The position numbers were made by a program, and so were the translations under genes. From positions 817,542,396 to 817,606,395 of the forward strand of contig NC_081414.1 in NCBI RefSeq assembly GCF_030272615.1: a stretch of DNA of 64,000 nt, in the 5' to 3' direction. This DNA comes from Cryptomeria japonica (taxonomy: Eukaryota; Streptophyta; Pinopsida; Cupressales; Cupressaceae). Positions 25,197 to 35,871 of the stretch are shown in pieces (the stretch's first letter is position 1; each line of letters starts with the position of its first letter). The notes beneath the pieces were generated by a model, which was not told the origin of the DNA, made no database searches, and saw only the letters and a list, made by a program, of their open reading frames with translations.

Positions 25197-25325
25197 GATG
25201 ATTTTCATGATTACCAGGTTTTACTCTTTCTCTTTTAAATTGGTGATTAGATCCAAAACCACATGATATTATACTTATAATATTAGCATATTAACATATT
25301 TGTTATGGTAATGAAGGATGATAAA
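25197..25325 (+). other. Second metal-binding motif, DDFHD, across exons 8-9
   Basis: Codons 478-486 read DDFHDYQDD, with an intron (25218-25316) after Gln484. The usual motif is (N/D)Dxx(S/T)xxxE; here the Ser/Thr position is Asp482 and the Glu position is Asp486, making a second DDxxD. Conifer delta-selinene and gamma-humulene synthases are known for two DDxxD motifs and many products. Confidence 0.8.
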
Positions 25326-25613
25326 CTCCATGGACAGATAGCCTCAACAATTTCCTGTTATATGATAGATCATCTTGAATGTTCAGAAGAAGAGGCAATA
25401 AACCACATCAACTATATGATTGACCAATTACTTAAAGAATTAACATGGGAATTTCTAAATCAAGATAGTGCTTTGCTTGATTGGGAAAAGATAAGCTTCA
25501 ACTTCAATAGAGGATTGCAATGTTTCTATGCATTTGGAGATGGCTTTTCATATCATGACAAAGGAATCAAGAACCGGATAAAGAAAGTTCTTGTTGATCC
25601 AATAAAATTCTAA

Positions 25614-26027
25614 AAAGGTAGAGCTTCTATCATCCAAAAAATAAAATCCTATTATATAATAGTTATTTGATATATATTCTTATTAAAATTATATAATATA
25701 TTTATGGAGGATGTCCCTCTTTTCCATTGTAGCAATATTTTCATTCTTACTAGATAGGTCTATATATTGATTTGTTATCGTTACTACACCATCTATATAT
25801 TGATTTTTAAATTGAGTAAGAATATATAAATATTATTAGAAGAAATATCTCACTAACAAGTTTTCTTATTTTTCAGGTTAGAGTGTTACATAAGTAGTCC
25901 CAAAGCCTTATTCAAAATACGATGTAATCTATTTGGCTCTTGCTTTACTATTTCTATGACTAGTTTTGTTCCAATTTTAGTTTTTGATGGTTTGTGTTTC
26001 AAATTTGTAATGGGTTGGGGGCCTTCC
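25614..26027 (+). other. 3' untranslated region and flank of the terpene synthase
   Basis: After the TAA at 25611-25613, a possible 3'-UTR intron runs from GT at 25618 to a pyrimidine-rich CAG ending at 25876. This is suggestive only. The last bases (cttcc, 26023-26027) precede the next element and would be its left target duplication. No other gene is seen. Confidence 0.45.
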
Positions 26028-26395
26028 TGTAGTACCCCTTCCCCGATCATACTATTCACGTGTGTATTTTGACTAAGTTTGACTTTTTAGTACCTTTGTA
26101 GACTGGTCATGATGTTTATGTGCAACTAGTATGCTATCATGATGACATATGCTTTAATGTGTGTGTGTTTTAGTTAATGATGAATATGCATTAATTTATT
26201 GATGATGATTAACTATTGATTTTAATTATGCATTAATGATTATGGACTACCCCTTTTAAATGATTAGTTGATATTCAAATCTTTAAATTCAATTAACTAG
26301 TGAGTTGATCAATTCAAATTGTGAAATGTAATTGTATTATGCATTTTGAATTTATAAAAATAAACTTTTTAAGAAAATTAAAATATGGGTTTCAG
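26028..26395 (+). repeat. LARD-B 5' LTR, left part
   Basis: Matches the start of the 3' LTR at 54775 (both have tttgactaagtttgact and gtatgctatcatgatgac) up to about 26250, then diverges by an apparent deletion. The right edge, where the LINE-like relic begins, is uncertain within about 26330-26400. Confidence 0.7.
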
Positions 26396-26765
26396 AGGAA
26401 GAGAATGTGGATAATTATGAAAAGTTTGGTAAGGTTTTTAACATGTTTTCTTCTAAGGTGGCTTGTAATTTCTGCAAGCTCTTGGGGAGTCATTGGTTGG
26501 AAATTTGTCCTAATATTTCTTACTCTGATTTTTTATCTCATTTTGTTACAATATGTCATGATGTTTTACTTGATGTTGAATTGATCTGACTTCTGGTTTC
26601 CACATTCATATTTCCATCATTGTGTAATCGCGATATGGTTTCTTCTACCTTGGATAATTACCATTTTGATGTGTGGTCTTTTTATTATGGTGGCTTTCTT
26701 CCTCACCATGAGCTCTTGGGTAATGGCTGGTATGGTCAATTATTGTTTGAATTAAGAATGGGGCT
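26396..26765 (+). mobile_element. LINE-like relic, left part, with ORF1-like zinc knuckle
   Basis: A 60-codon frame (26407-26589) reads FGKVFNMFSSKVACNFC, then KLLGSHWLEIC, a Cys-x2-Cys-x5-His-x4-Cys array one residue longer than the usual CCHC knuckle of plant L1-type ORF1 proteins. The relic is cut at 26765 by the Tat-like element and resumes at 35104. The bases gggct at 26761-26765 are the duplicated target. Assignment to LINEs rests on this knuckle and on the A-rich 3' tail at about 35871. Confidence 0.5.
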
Positions 26766-27364
26766 TGTAGTCACACAAATCTGTCCATTTTAATAAAATG
26801 AATATTTCGTATTTATTTTGATTAAAAATCCACTAGCCAACAATTAATTAAATTAAGATTTAATTAATTCATCTCCAAACATCCTTCTATTAATTAAATA
26901 AATTATTCAATTTATTTTAATTAATTCATTAAATCCAATTCCAATCAATTAAATAAATAAAATCTATTTATTTAATTAAAATCCCCTATTCCTCTTTTAA
27001 ATAAATTAAATAAAACATTTATTTAAATCATTATCCCCACCCCACTTGCATTTTCCTACAAATGCAACTTGCACACACTTATTGAAATAAATGAATTTTT
27101 ATTTTAATAAAATCCTATTTTCCCTCACCCACCAAATCCACTTGCAAAAATCTAATTCCCTTCTAGATTCTTCTAAACCCCTTCCTAATTAGCCTAATCC
27201 ATCTCCTAATTATTGTCACATTCCTAAGCAAAATGGAGTCACTTCTCAAAGTCTAAAAGTCTTTGATAACCATTAAAGGCTTTCAAACCTTCAACCACTT
27301 AATTCCTCAAAGTCTTTGATAGCCATTAAAGGCTTCCAACTTTCAACCACTTAATCCCCCAAAG
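26766..27364 (+). repeat. Truncated 5' LTR of the Tat-like element
   Basis: It matches the first 597 or so bases of 33729-35098 almost base for base, then switches at cccccaaag to integrase coding sequence. The near-identity to the 3' LTR indicates a fairly recent insertion. Confidence 0.88.
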
Positions 27365-27939
27365 GCAATGGTCAAGCTGAAGCATCCAATAAAAACATAT
27401 TGAGGATCCTAAAGAAGATAGTCAATGATGCCAGTCGTGATTGGCATGTTCAATTGAATCCAGCATTATGGGCATATCGAACTAGCATTCGGACCCCTAC
27501 AGGTGCAACTCCTTATTCATTGGTCTATGGTGCCGAAGCTATCTTACCTATTGAGGTCGAGATACCATCACTACGGGTTTCATTGCACAATCTCATCGAT
27601 GATGAAGCATACAGAGTATCCCGTCTTTAGGACTTGGAGTTACTTGATGAGAAGCGACAAGCTGCATACAATCATCTCAAAGCCTATCAGCAGCACATGA
27701 GCAGAAGCTACAATCACTGAGTTAGATCTCGTACATTTGAGGTAGGTGATCTTGTTCTTTGAGAGAATCCTCGCAACCAACCAAACTGAGAACATCAGGG
27801 CAAGTTTGAATCAAATTGGTTGGGCCCATATGTTGTCACTGCTGTATTCGGGTCCGGGGCATATCAGTTGGCTACATTAGATGGAGAACCGCTTGCAGAT
27901 CCAATCAATAGCATGCACCTCAAACGGTTTTATACCTAA
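27365..27939 (+). pseudogene. C-terminal integrase fragment of a Ty3/gypsy Pol
   Basis: One plus-strand frame reads GNGQAEASNKNILRILKK, then WALWAYRTSIRTPTGATPYS-type and VYGAEAILPIEVEIPSLR stretches, ending HLKRFYT and TAA at 27937-27939. This is the end of the integrase core plus the C-terminal domain, with GPY-like WLGPYVV and a GAYQL segment. Integrase joins cDNA ends to the host chromosome. The frame is broken by TAG at 27628 and by TGA codons at about 27718, 27760 and 27787. Most sit where CAG, CGA or similar codons are expected, so C-to-T decay explains them. The N-terminal zinc domain and catalytic core are deleted. Confidence 0.88.
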
Positions 27940-30689
27940 GGTGTACAGAGCATCAGGCTCCTCTGCATATCAGAAAAATACCAAAAACATTCAGAAAATG
28001 TCCTGAAGAAAATACAAAAACATTCAAAAATTCAAGAAAAATCATACATCCAAACGGTGAACAACCACTCCAGTGGCACCTTGGGTAAGTGCGATGGTGA
28101 AAACCTGGCAAACAAGCGCCACTCGTAAAGGCAATGACTCCATTATCTTTCAGGATCGTTGCAATCACATTCATACATACACACATCCGTCCATCTAACC
28201 ATGGCTTGTTATTTGATCTGTAATCCAAGAAAGTACTCCATGCGTCTAGCATCCCACCCTTTCATAGTCAGGTCTACAAACTGGGGGCAATACCCTTATC
28301 CTAGTGATGGAAGTGGATTCTACATTGTCTTATGTGTCATTACGCTCTTCATTCAGGCAATCATCCAAAAATATCAAAAACATTCAAAAAAAATGACTCT
28401 CACACAATCCAAAAACATTCAAAAATGACTCTCACAAAATCCAAAAACATTCAAAAATGACTCTCAAAATACCAAAAACATTCAAAATTGTTTCATAAAA
28501 TCCAAAAAACATCGGAAAACCCATCAAAAATCACACAAAAAAACATGGCAACACATTATACATACTCGTTCGCATAGATGCAAAACAAACATTGACAAAA
28601 TACTCACACAATGACCATTTATCAATCAAACCACACAATCAACATCAACACTCAAAACTGTCTTCAATAAGGATGCATCCTTCCTTACCAAAACAAAGAC
28701 AAGATGACATTTTCTTTGACAAGAAAATTCTGTTCAGCTATCAAATACTTGGTTGATTCATGAGTAATTCATTTGTTTATCTGTATCGGGATCTTTCAAC
28801 ATTGTTTTGTATCGTTTGCGCATTATTTCCGATGAAGTTCTGGGGCATGTACTAATGGTGTCTACATGGGAAGTTCACTAAGTTACGTGATCTTATGCCA
28901 AATGCAGTCATAAATCACTACGGCTTGCTGACTACAGCGTATACCTCGACCATATGAGCATGAACCATTACCAAGGATCCTTATTCTTTATTCTTTATGT
29001 ATATATACTATTTGGTTGCAGGTACAATGCTCATTCTTTGGTTCCTCTTCCTCCAAATTGGATAAAGGTTTTATTTTCTTAGTATGGTATGTACTTGTCT
29101 CAGGATACGATCAGCCTAAGATCAAGGAGGATGATCCAAGTCATGCCCAAACAGAGATAATCCTTGTCTGTTCCGCAAGCAATACTCTGGTCGACTTGAC
29201 CCTTATATCAAGTCGTTTGTATTAACTTGCTATATTAAAATCCATGAAAGGAATACTCAGGTCATCTTGAATCCTTATGTCAAGATGCTTGTATTCTCTT
29301 CCAACATTTTAAAGCTCAATGATGAAAATAGAGCACTATGGATCGTCATTTCATCTCATCTGTTTATACATTGCATTCCATTGCATATCACCCATCCATT
29401 CATTCATTCATATGTAGGATTTACATGCAAAAATGATTAATAAACGCTGGTCTTGGATACAATCACGACCGAGTACTCTGATACCTCATCAATGCATCAT
29501 GCAAAGTCTTAAAAACCTTGCATTCTTCATGGTCATATCATCATTACATTTAGGTGCATCTTGCATTACGTCCATTCATGTCATTTTAAAAAAAACTTAA
29601 AAAATTGCATATAGTTCATTGTTGGCATTAGTTTTCATTAAAATCATTTGCATCATTGCAATCAATCATAAATAAATTGATTCATTCATGGGATCAACTT
29701 GTCTTTGGTTGTTTTAAATCATTTACTAAGCATTTCATCCAGTGTAAATTATCCATTATCATGTTATTAATCTTTTCATCATTTATCATTTACATACATT
29801 TCTTTATAGTTAAAAAGATGCATTCATTCATTACTAAGTATCTTCTTATGCTCATTGTAAGATTCATTCACATTGCATTCATTATCATTACATTAAGGTG
29901 CAGTTATTATACCCATTAGTTATCGTATCATCCCATTATCATTTGTACTTACAAACATATTTAAAACGCATTTAGAATCATAAAACAAATTTGTTTACAC
30001 AACATTGGTTCATACCATCTAATATATCCATTTTACGTATACATTCATTCTACACATCATCATATAAACATTTGTCCTTTACATTTTGTTTATCCGTATG
30101 CAATCATTTAAAACACATCATCATATAAACATTTGTCCTTTACATTTTGTTTATCCATATGCAATCATTTAAAACACATTATCATATAAACATTTGCACT
30201 TTACATTTTGTTTATCCATGTTACATTCATTTAAAAACATCTAGATGCATACTCATACATAACATCATTCATTTGACCATTGCATTAACTTATCATTACA
30301 TCGCAATAGGAAACACCATACATCCTGTTCATACATCAAAGCATAAGCATATATCATCATGGCATTACATACATAAAGCATTACATCACAAATCAAATAC
30401 ATCATAAACATCTAAAACCTGCATTCATATGTCAGTATCCAACATCATAAATCATAATCAAAACATGCATAAAAGAAACATCTCATCAAATGCATACATG
30501 TACACATATACATCTAAGCAATAAATCATCATCATGCATAAACATCCATACATAATCACATGCATAATCATCACAATATGGGATCCCCTCATATATATCA
30601 TCTCATAGATCAGAGTACAATGAAGTCTACAAAATCGGCTACCAAGAGCCATCCAAGATACAGTCCATAAAAAGACAAAGATACAATAT
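27940..30689. other. Non-coding spacer of the Tat-like element
   Basis: 2.7 kb between pol and the antisense ORF with no credible gene. About 28370-28500 holds tandem variants of ccaaaaacattcaaaaatga. From about 29390 to 30660 the sequence is dominated by short, irregular cattcatt/acatcat-type runs, including two near-identical copies of about 60 bp at 30055-30180. Short frames here are composition artefacts. Confidence 0.7.
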
Positions 30690-32645
30690 ATATATGCAAA
30701 AATGCTCTCTCAAATGTCGCTCTGGCCAGATGCTGTACCACCCCCACCCCTACCTGCTCCACCACTGGTACCTGCACCACCTGATCCATCTCTCCGTGGA
30801 GGCCTCATCGAACCCCCACTCCCTCCTGCATCCCCTGATCTCTCCTGCCATAGAGGACCCATCACACCCCCACTGCTCTGCATCCTCTGTGATCGCTCGG
30901 ATCTGGCCTTCCGCATCTGTGAGTAGCTGAGAGCTCACTGGCTAATCGGTACCACCTGCTCATATAACCCCCACCAGTACTCTATCTCTGCCTGAGCTCA
31001 CCGCATCTCCCTCATAATCTCCCTTGAAGGCCCATGTGCTCCAGTCCGCACTCTCTCCTGCAGCTCCGCCAATCTCTCCACCGCAGTATCTCTCTCCCGT
31101 AGCACCACTGTCAGCTCTGACTCATGTGCAAATAGCTGTACATCCCTAGCTGCTACCTCCTCCACCACCCTCCCCTGCACCACCCTCCCCTACACCTGTA
31201 TCCATCGGGATCTCTCTCTCCATCCCCCTCCCACTCAGCTGCACTCCTCCCTGCATCAAAGGTCCCTGTGATATCTGAAGAGGTAGTCCACCTCTCCCTC
31301 TCTGCTGCCTCGACATCCCCAAACCTCCTCCACCTCCTCCTCCTCCTCCTCCTCCTCCTCGGCCTCCTGCTCTCCGTCCTCATCCCCGTCCTCTCTCATC
31401 CTCAAAAGATGGGATCGGCTCTGCCGGGTCTGATATACGAAGAATCGGGTGTGTCGCCCGATATTGTGTATACTCTGCTGTCACACCTGCATCAATGACC
31501 CTCGGTCATAGGTCCCATGGCCTCGCCTGTAGTGTCCGAAACTCTGCCAGTGCCTGATCATACGGTAGCACTGGACCCCATGCATACCGCTCTCGGATCA
31601 CTCGTGCATACTCCCCTGATCCTCTAGGTAGTCCCTGCTGCCGTCCAAACTGCCTCATCACTCGTCCCGGCACCTGTCTCTCTACATGATAAGAGGTTCT
31701 CCCAATGAGGAATCAGGTCATGAAGACATACGATAGTGCCTCCGCATCATCCTCCCATGGCTCACACTCCAAGTATGGCCGCTAGATCATTGCATCCAAG
31801 TCATCCAATGCTCGCGGCCACCACTCTAACTTCCCCAAGTGGGGCTGACTCATCATGCCACTATACATAAACATGTATGGCTGGTCCACGGCTCGGAATC
31901 TGAGACTCACCGGTCGAGTCACTGGTAGGTGCTCCCATGCCCAAACATGTAGCAGCGTCATGCCCACTGCTAGAGAACCCTGCCCTCTGTACACTACCTC
32001 GTGGAGCTCCTGATACATGTGCGCTAGCACGCACGACCCCCAGGCAAATCGGGTCCCCTCAGTCATCATCATCTCTATCACCTGTCCCCATCCCACCGCC
32101 AATCCATGTGACCGCCTGTCTGGACACAAAAGTCCTCCCATGATCCTTGATAACACTACTGGAAGGGGCTCATATAGTGCCGCTATATCCTCCCATGCGA
32201 TCAAGCCATCATCAATGTATACATCCTCATCAAATATCCTCTGACAAGACACTGTCCCCCAGGATCTATCATATGTCACCAGCTCCCCCTGAATCAGAAT
32301 CCGAAGGATACACCACACGTCCTCCAAAGTCACCGTCATCTCTCCCTGCGCTAGATGAAACATGCATGTCTCACTATGCCATCGCTCTGCCAAGGCTGTA
32401 ATCAGGCCGTGATTCATCCGAATCACGGGCATGTGCATCACCTCGTACAACCCAATCGCTGCTATATAGTCAATCTCTATCTGCGTCAACCAGTCCCACA
32501 ACCCCTGTGTCGCAAGATGGCGCTCGCGTAACTGCAACACGCGTAGATCCTCCTTCACATCGACATTTATCAAATCACCATCAATTGTTTTGTTATCAAA
32601 CTTTCTTAAGTTTAAACCTAGACTATCATCAGATACTTTGATCAA
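30690..32645 (-). pseudogene. Antisense plant mobile domain (PMD) ORF captured by the Tat-like element
   Basis: The minus-strand frame 32645-31782 encodes 287 residues before a TAG. It matches the plant mobile domain (MAIN/MAIL1-like, 'aminotransferase-like' in some databases): LITALAERWHSETCMFHL, GEMTVTLEDVWCILRILI and a late LLHVWAWEHLPVTRP segment are the usual landmarks, in order at residues of about 80-260. Reading on past the stop gives RQFGRQQGLP-like and coiled-coil-like text (about 31183-30998) and a Gly/Arg-rich end, but in different frames, so the full protein is broken. PMD proteins occur as host nuclear genes and inside transposons; this copy is bounded by the element's spacer and polypurine tract, so it belongs to the element. 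Function there is unknown. The ATG at 32645 is the first in frame; a longer start was not found. Confidence 0.82.
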
Positions 32646-33728
32646 GTATCTTTGGGTCTCAACAGATAAGCAATCATGGCCACCTAGACTTCAACAGGCA
32701 TTTATCCTAACAAATGACCTAAGTCTCATCAGGCTGCTATGGTTCAAAACAACTCCCACTTCACTTCGCTATCCATCAATCATTACGCATCAGGAGATTT
32801 ATTTTTTCCAAAACTGGGGCATCTCATTATCAAAGGCAAAAGCGCTATTTTATCTACAAAAGTGCTAGTTTTCCACAATAGCGCTACAACCCTATCAAAA
32901 GCGCTCAAACAGCTCTACAAAAGTGCTACAATAACAAAAGCGCTACAACAACAAAAGCACTAAACCCACTATACAATAGTGCTATTACACATCAATAGCG
33001 CTCAATTAACCCTACCATAGCGCTACTTCATCTATAGCGCTAAAACTTGCCTACATTAGTGCTAATGAATACAAAAGCGCTCAAACCAAACCATAATAGC
33101 GCTATTGTGGCACAATAGCGCTAATTCATGGAGCAAAAGCGCTAAAACCATAGTTCCAGTGCTCTTGCTCCGACTTGACTTTGACTCAACTAAAAACCTA
33201 TCAAAAATGCATCAAAAGTCAGTTTTCGAATTTGCGTACCGCTGGTCTATAGTCGGCTGGGCGCTGGAACTGTCGGACTCGCTCGAATCTGTGCTCGATG
33301 ATCGGAATCGGCATCATAGCTCCTCCTTGCTCCTCCAAATGTCACTGTCAGAGCTCTCGTTTTCAACTGGTCGCGGTCACAAATGATCCTATTTTCACCC
33401 CTTTCACCCTATTTATACCCCCCGCCATCACCGTAACTTTGTCCCGTTCATCGCCATGGTCCCCGTGAACTTCCCGAGCCCCCCATTTCTCCATGTTTCC
33501 CCCGATTTCTTCTATTTTTCACCAGTATACCTAACTTCTTCTCTTCTATCCCCCTGCCAATTTTCATTCTTTTTCGAGAGATCGCCCGATTTTTTGAAAT
33601 TTTTCGGCCCATCTCTCGAGGGGGCATACCACCCATTAAATTTACATTTTATGGGGCATTTCTTCACACCAGTTTTTTTCTTTCTTTGAAACGATGCGAT
33701 AAACTGCACCGTCTCAAAGAGGGGCAAA
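32646..33728. other. Region between PMD ORF and 3' LTR, with polypurine tract
   Basis: Non-coding. 32835-33165 carries about seventeen AGCGCT or one-change versions (see findings). A C-rich part follows. AAAGAGGGGCAAA at 33716-33728 is the polypurine tract. The short frames at 33105-33727 have no domain. Confidence 0.75.
32835..33165. repeat. Array of AGCGCT-type palindromic motifs
   Basis: About seventeen AGCGCT, AGTGCT or AGCACT hexamers occur at irregular spacing of roughly 14-30 bases, mostly in the context (a/t)aAGCGCTa. The variants are the two products expected from deamination of the central CpG. It lies just before the antisense PMD start codon (32645) on the minus strand. Confidence 0.8.
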
Positions 33729-35098
33729 TGTAGTCACACAAATCTATCCATTTTAATAAAATGAATATTTCGTATTTATTTTGATTAAAAATCCACTAGC
33801 CATCAATTAATTAAATTAAGATTTAATTAATTCATCTCCAAACATCCTTCTATTAATTAAATAAATTATTCAATTTATTTTAATTAATTCATTAAATCCA
33901 ATTCCAATCAATTAAATAAATAAAATCTATTTATTTAATTAAAATCCCCTATTCCTCTTTTAAATAAATTAAATAAAACATTTATTTAAATCATTATCCC
34001 CACCCCACTTGCATTTTCCTACAAATGCAACTTGCACACATTTATTGAAATAAATAAATTTTTATTTTAATAAAATCCTATTTTCCCTCACCCACCAAAT
34101 CCATTTGCAAAAATCTAATTCCCTTCTAGATTCTTCTAAACCCCTTCCTAATTAGCCTAATCCATCTCCTAATTATTGTCACATTCCTAAGCAAAATGGA
34201 GTCACTTCTCAAAGTCTAAAAGTCTTTGATAACCATTAAAGGCTTTCAAACCTTCAACCACTTAATTCCTCAAAGTCTTTGATAGCCATTAAAGGCTTCC
34301 AACTTTCAACCACTTAATCCCCCAAAGTCTCCAATAACCATTAATGGTTAATTCAACCCTCCCACATGGTTAAAACATTTGTTTTGACTCAACCTCTACC
34401 CAACCCAAGGGTCTCATCAAGCCTTTAATGCTTTAACCATGATTATCTCTTAATCATTTGCACAAAGGTTTATCCTTGAATTAACTCCTAATCCAGTAGG
34501 TAATCCTAATTTAGGCTTGACCCTTAGCCTTTAGATAACCATGAGGTCTTCTCAGGCCTTTAATGCCTCCAACCTCTTCTTTCAACCCAACCCTATATTG
34601 ACACTTGTCACCATTTCATTGGTGCCAATTGTGCACATGGATCCCCAACTTTCAAGCTTGACCCTTGATTAAACCTTTCAATCTTGACCATCCATTGCTC
34701 CATTTTTCCTATAAATAGAGCCCATTCCTTCATAATCCAAAAATCCTGAAAACTTGTAAGCATTTAGACTATAGACATTTTTAGAGAGCATTTAGCATAG
34801 CATAACTAAATCTTGTCTTTTTGGTTAAAATACATCATTTTAGCATAAAATTAGCTTTTCATTTCATATTTTGGAACTTGGAGAGGAGAGGAACAAGGGA
34901 GAAGGAACTAGGAGTATGTTAGGAGGTATTTGGAGATGCCTCATCATGTTTGCTTTGATAGTTAAATATGCTTGCATGCTTGTAGTCTCTCTTTTGGTAT
35001 GCTTTTTTAGATTAGTTTTCGATTGATTAACACTAATGTTTTGTGTGTTTTGTGTTGTTTGATCCTAGACTAACCTTGTGCCATTTAGGAGGGCATCA
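33729..35098 (+). repeat. 3' LTR of the Tat-like element
   Basis: A complete 1370-bp LTR preceded by its polypurine tract and followed by the target duplication gggct. A TATAAATA box at 34710-34717 and a purine-rich leader after it suggest the transcription start at about 34740. This LTR would drive transcripts into flanking DNA if active. Confidence 0.88.
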
Positions 35099-35103
35099 GG
35101 GCT

Positions 35104-35871
35104 AATATGTGACACCATGGATGATACTAGGGCTTCTATGGATTTTCTTCTATATCAGGTTCCTGCTCAGTTTGTGGACAAAGCTTGGGTTGATTTTGAG
35201 GCTTTGCATTCGTTACTTTCTTTGAGTTTCTTGTTTTCTGCTCCTGCTCGGTTGGAATTCCCTCTCAGGGTTGTTCCTCCTCTGGATGTAGACCATGATC
35301 CTCCTATTGAAGGCACTAGCTCTTGGTCTTTACATGTCTGATTACTATATTCTGGAGGTGTGGTATGTTTTTTGATGTAGATATGGCTATGGGCTCCTTG
35401 GTGGTGTGGTATTTTCTTTTATGCAGATATGGTTATGGGCTCCTTGGTGTCTCTATATGATCTTTTTGAGGAGATTTTTTAAGGTATCCTACTCTTCATT
35501 TTGTATCCGGCTAATGCTCTGAAATTGGTAAAAGTATATGGGCTATTTGGTGTTTTTGCATGATCTTCTCGAGGAGTTATATTTTGATATCCAACTCTTC
35601 ATTTTGTAACTAGCTGGTTTTGTATCTAGATATGTCCTATGAGACCTCTTTGTATAGTTCAAATTGTATGGGTTTGGGTGGGTATATGGATCGTCTGGAT
35701 ATGTAATAGCTATTTTGTAAGGGTAGTTTTAGGTTTTTATTTAAGGCGATAACCGAAGGTTTTCTTGTGGGTTCTTTCCTATCGGTATGCCTTTTGAACC
35801 CATTGTAAAAATTATTAAATTTAATAAAAACAGTTTAGTGGCTTGCCCACTTCTATTGAAAAAAAAAAAAT
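35104..35871 (+). mobile_element. LINE-like relic, right part, with 3' tail
   Basis: Continuation of the relic at 26396. A frame around 35110-35341 reads VPAQFVDKAWVDFEALHSLL, then FPLRVVPPLD and WSLHV before a stop. About 500 bp of untranslated sequence follows, with two approximate repeats (gatatggytatgggctcctt), and then tggcttgcccacttctattg and an A run at 35860-35870. No reverse transcriptase frame lies between the ORF1-like end and the tail. Confidence 0.6.

Larger units (their letters stand above)
21258..25613 (+). pseudogene. Sesquiterpene synthase (TPS-d type), one nonsense codon
   Basis: Class I terpene synthase that would ionise a prenyl diphosphate, most likely farnesyl diphosphate in the cytosol: there is no plastid transit peptide and the protein opens directly into an LWNDEFVQS stretch. 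Nine exons: 21258-21371, 21461-21645, 21864-21979, 22219-22463, 22557-22648, 22744-22833, 23175-23532, 24966-25217, 25317-25613, all with GT/AG and consistent phase, giving 582 codons. Motifs: LNATALG and RLHRYGV in exon 3; RWEAQNFIEIY in exon 5; RQR (295-297); DDLLD (332-336); DDFHDYQDD (478-486) in place of the usual NSE/DTE motif; C-terminal VDPIKF. Codon 150 (22251) is TAG inside a conserved NFKDxxGxFF segment, so only an N-terminal fragment would be made. The rest is intact, so this may be a recent pseudogene, a null allele or a base error. Closest by memory to conifer delta-selinene-type synthases; the product is not predictable. Confidence 0.88.
26766..35098 (+). mobile_element. Ty3/gypsy Tat-like element, internally deleted
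   Basis: The LTRs begin TGTAGTCACACAAATCT at 26766 and 33729; the complete 3' LTR ends ...GGGCATCA at 35098. A perfect 5-bp duplication gggct lies at 26761-26765 and 35099-35103. The 5' LTR stops at about 27364 and runs straight into the end of integrase, so the rest of that LTR, the primer site, gag and most of pol are missing. Downstream of pol come a long non-coding spacer, a minus-strand plant-mobile-domain ORF, a repeat-rich stretch, a polypurine tract (33716-33728) and the 3' LTR. An extra antisense ORF between pol and the 3' LTR is a known trait of the Tat lineage. The element is dead. Confidence 0.88.

Noticed and set aside
29390-30660. A satellite or CRISPR-like array in the cattcatt-rich spacer
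   Set aside because: There are no constant repeat and spacer lengths. The runs are irregular low-complexity sequence, and CRISPR arrays are not expected in plant nuclear DNA.
31782-32645. The PMD ORF as a host MAIN/MAIL1-like gene
   Set aside because: It lies inside an element with matching LTRs and a target duplication, in the usual place of Tat-lineage antisense ORFs, and its C-terminal part is frame-broken.
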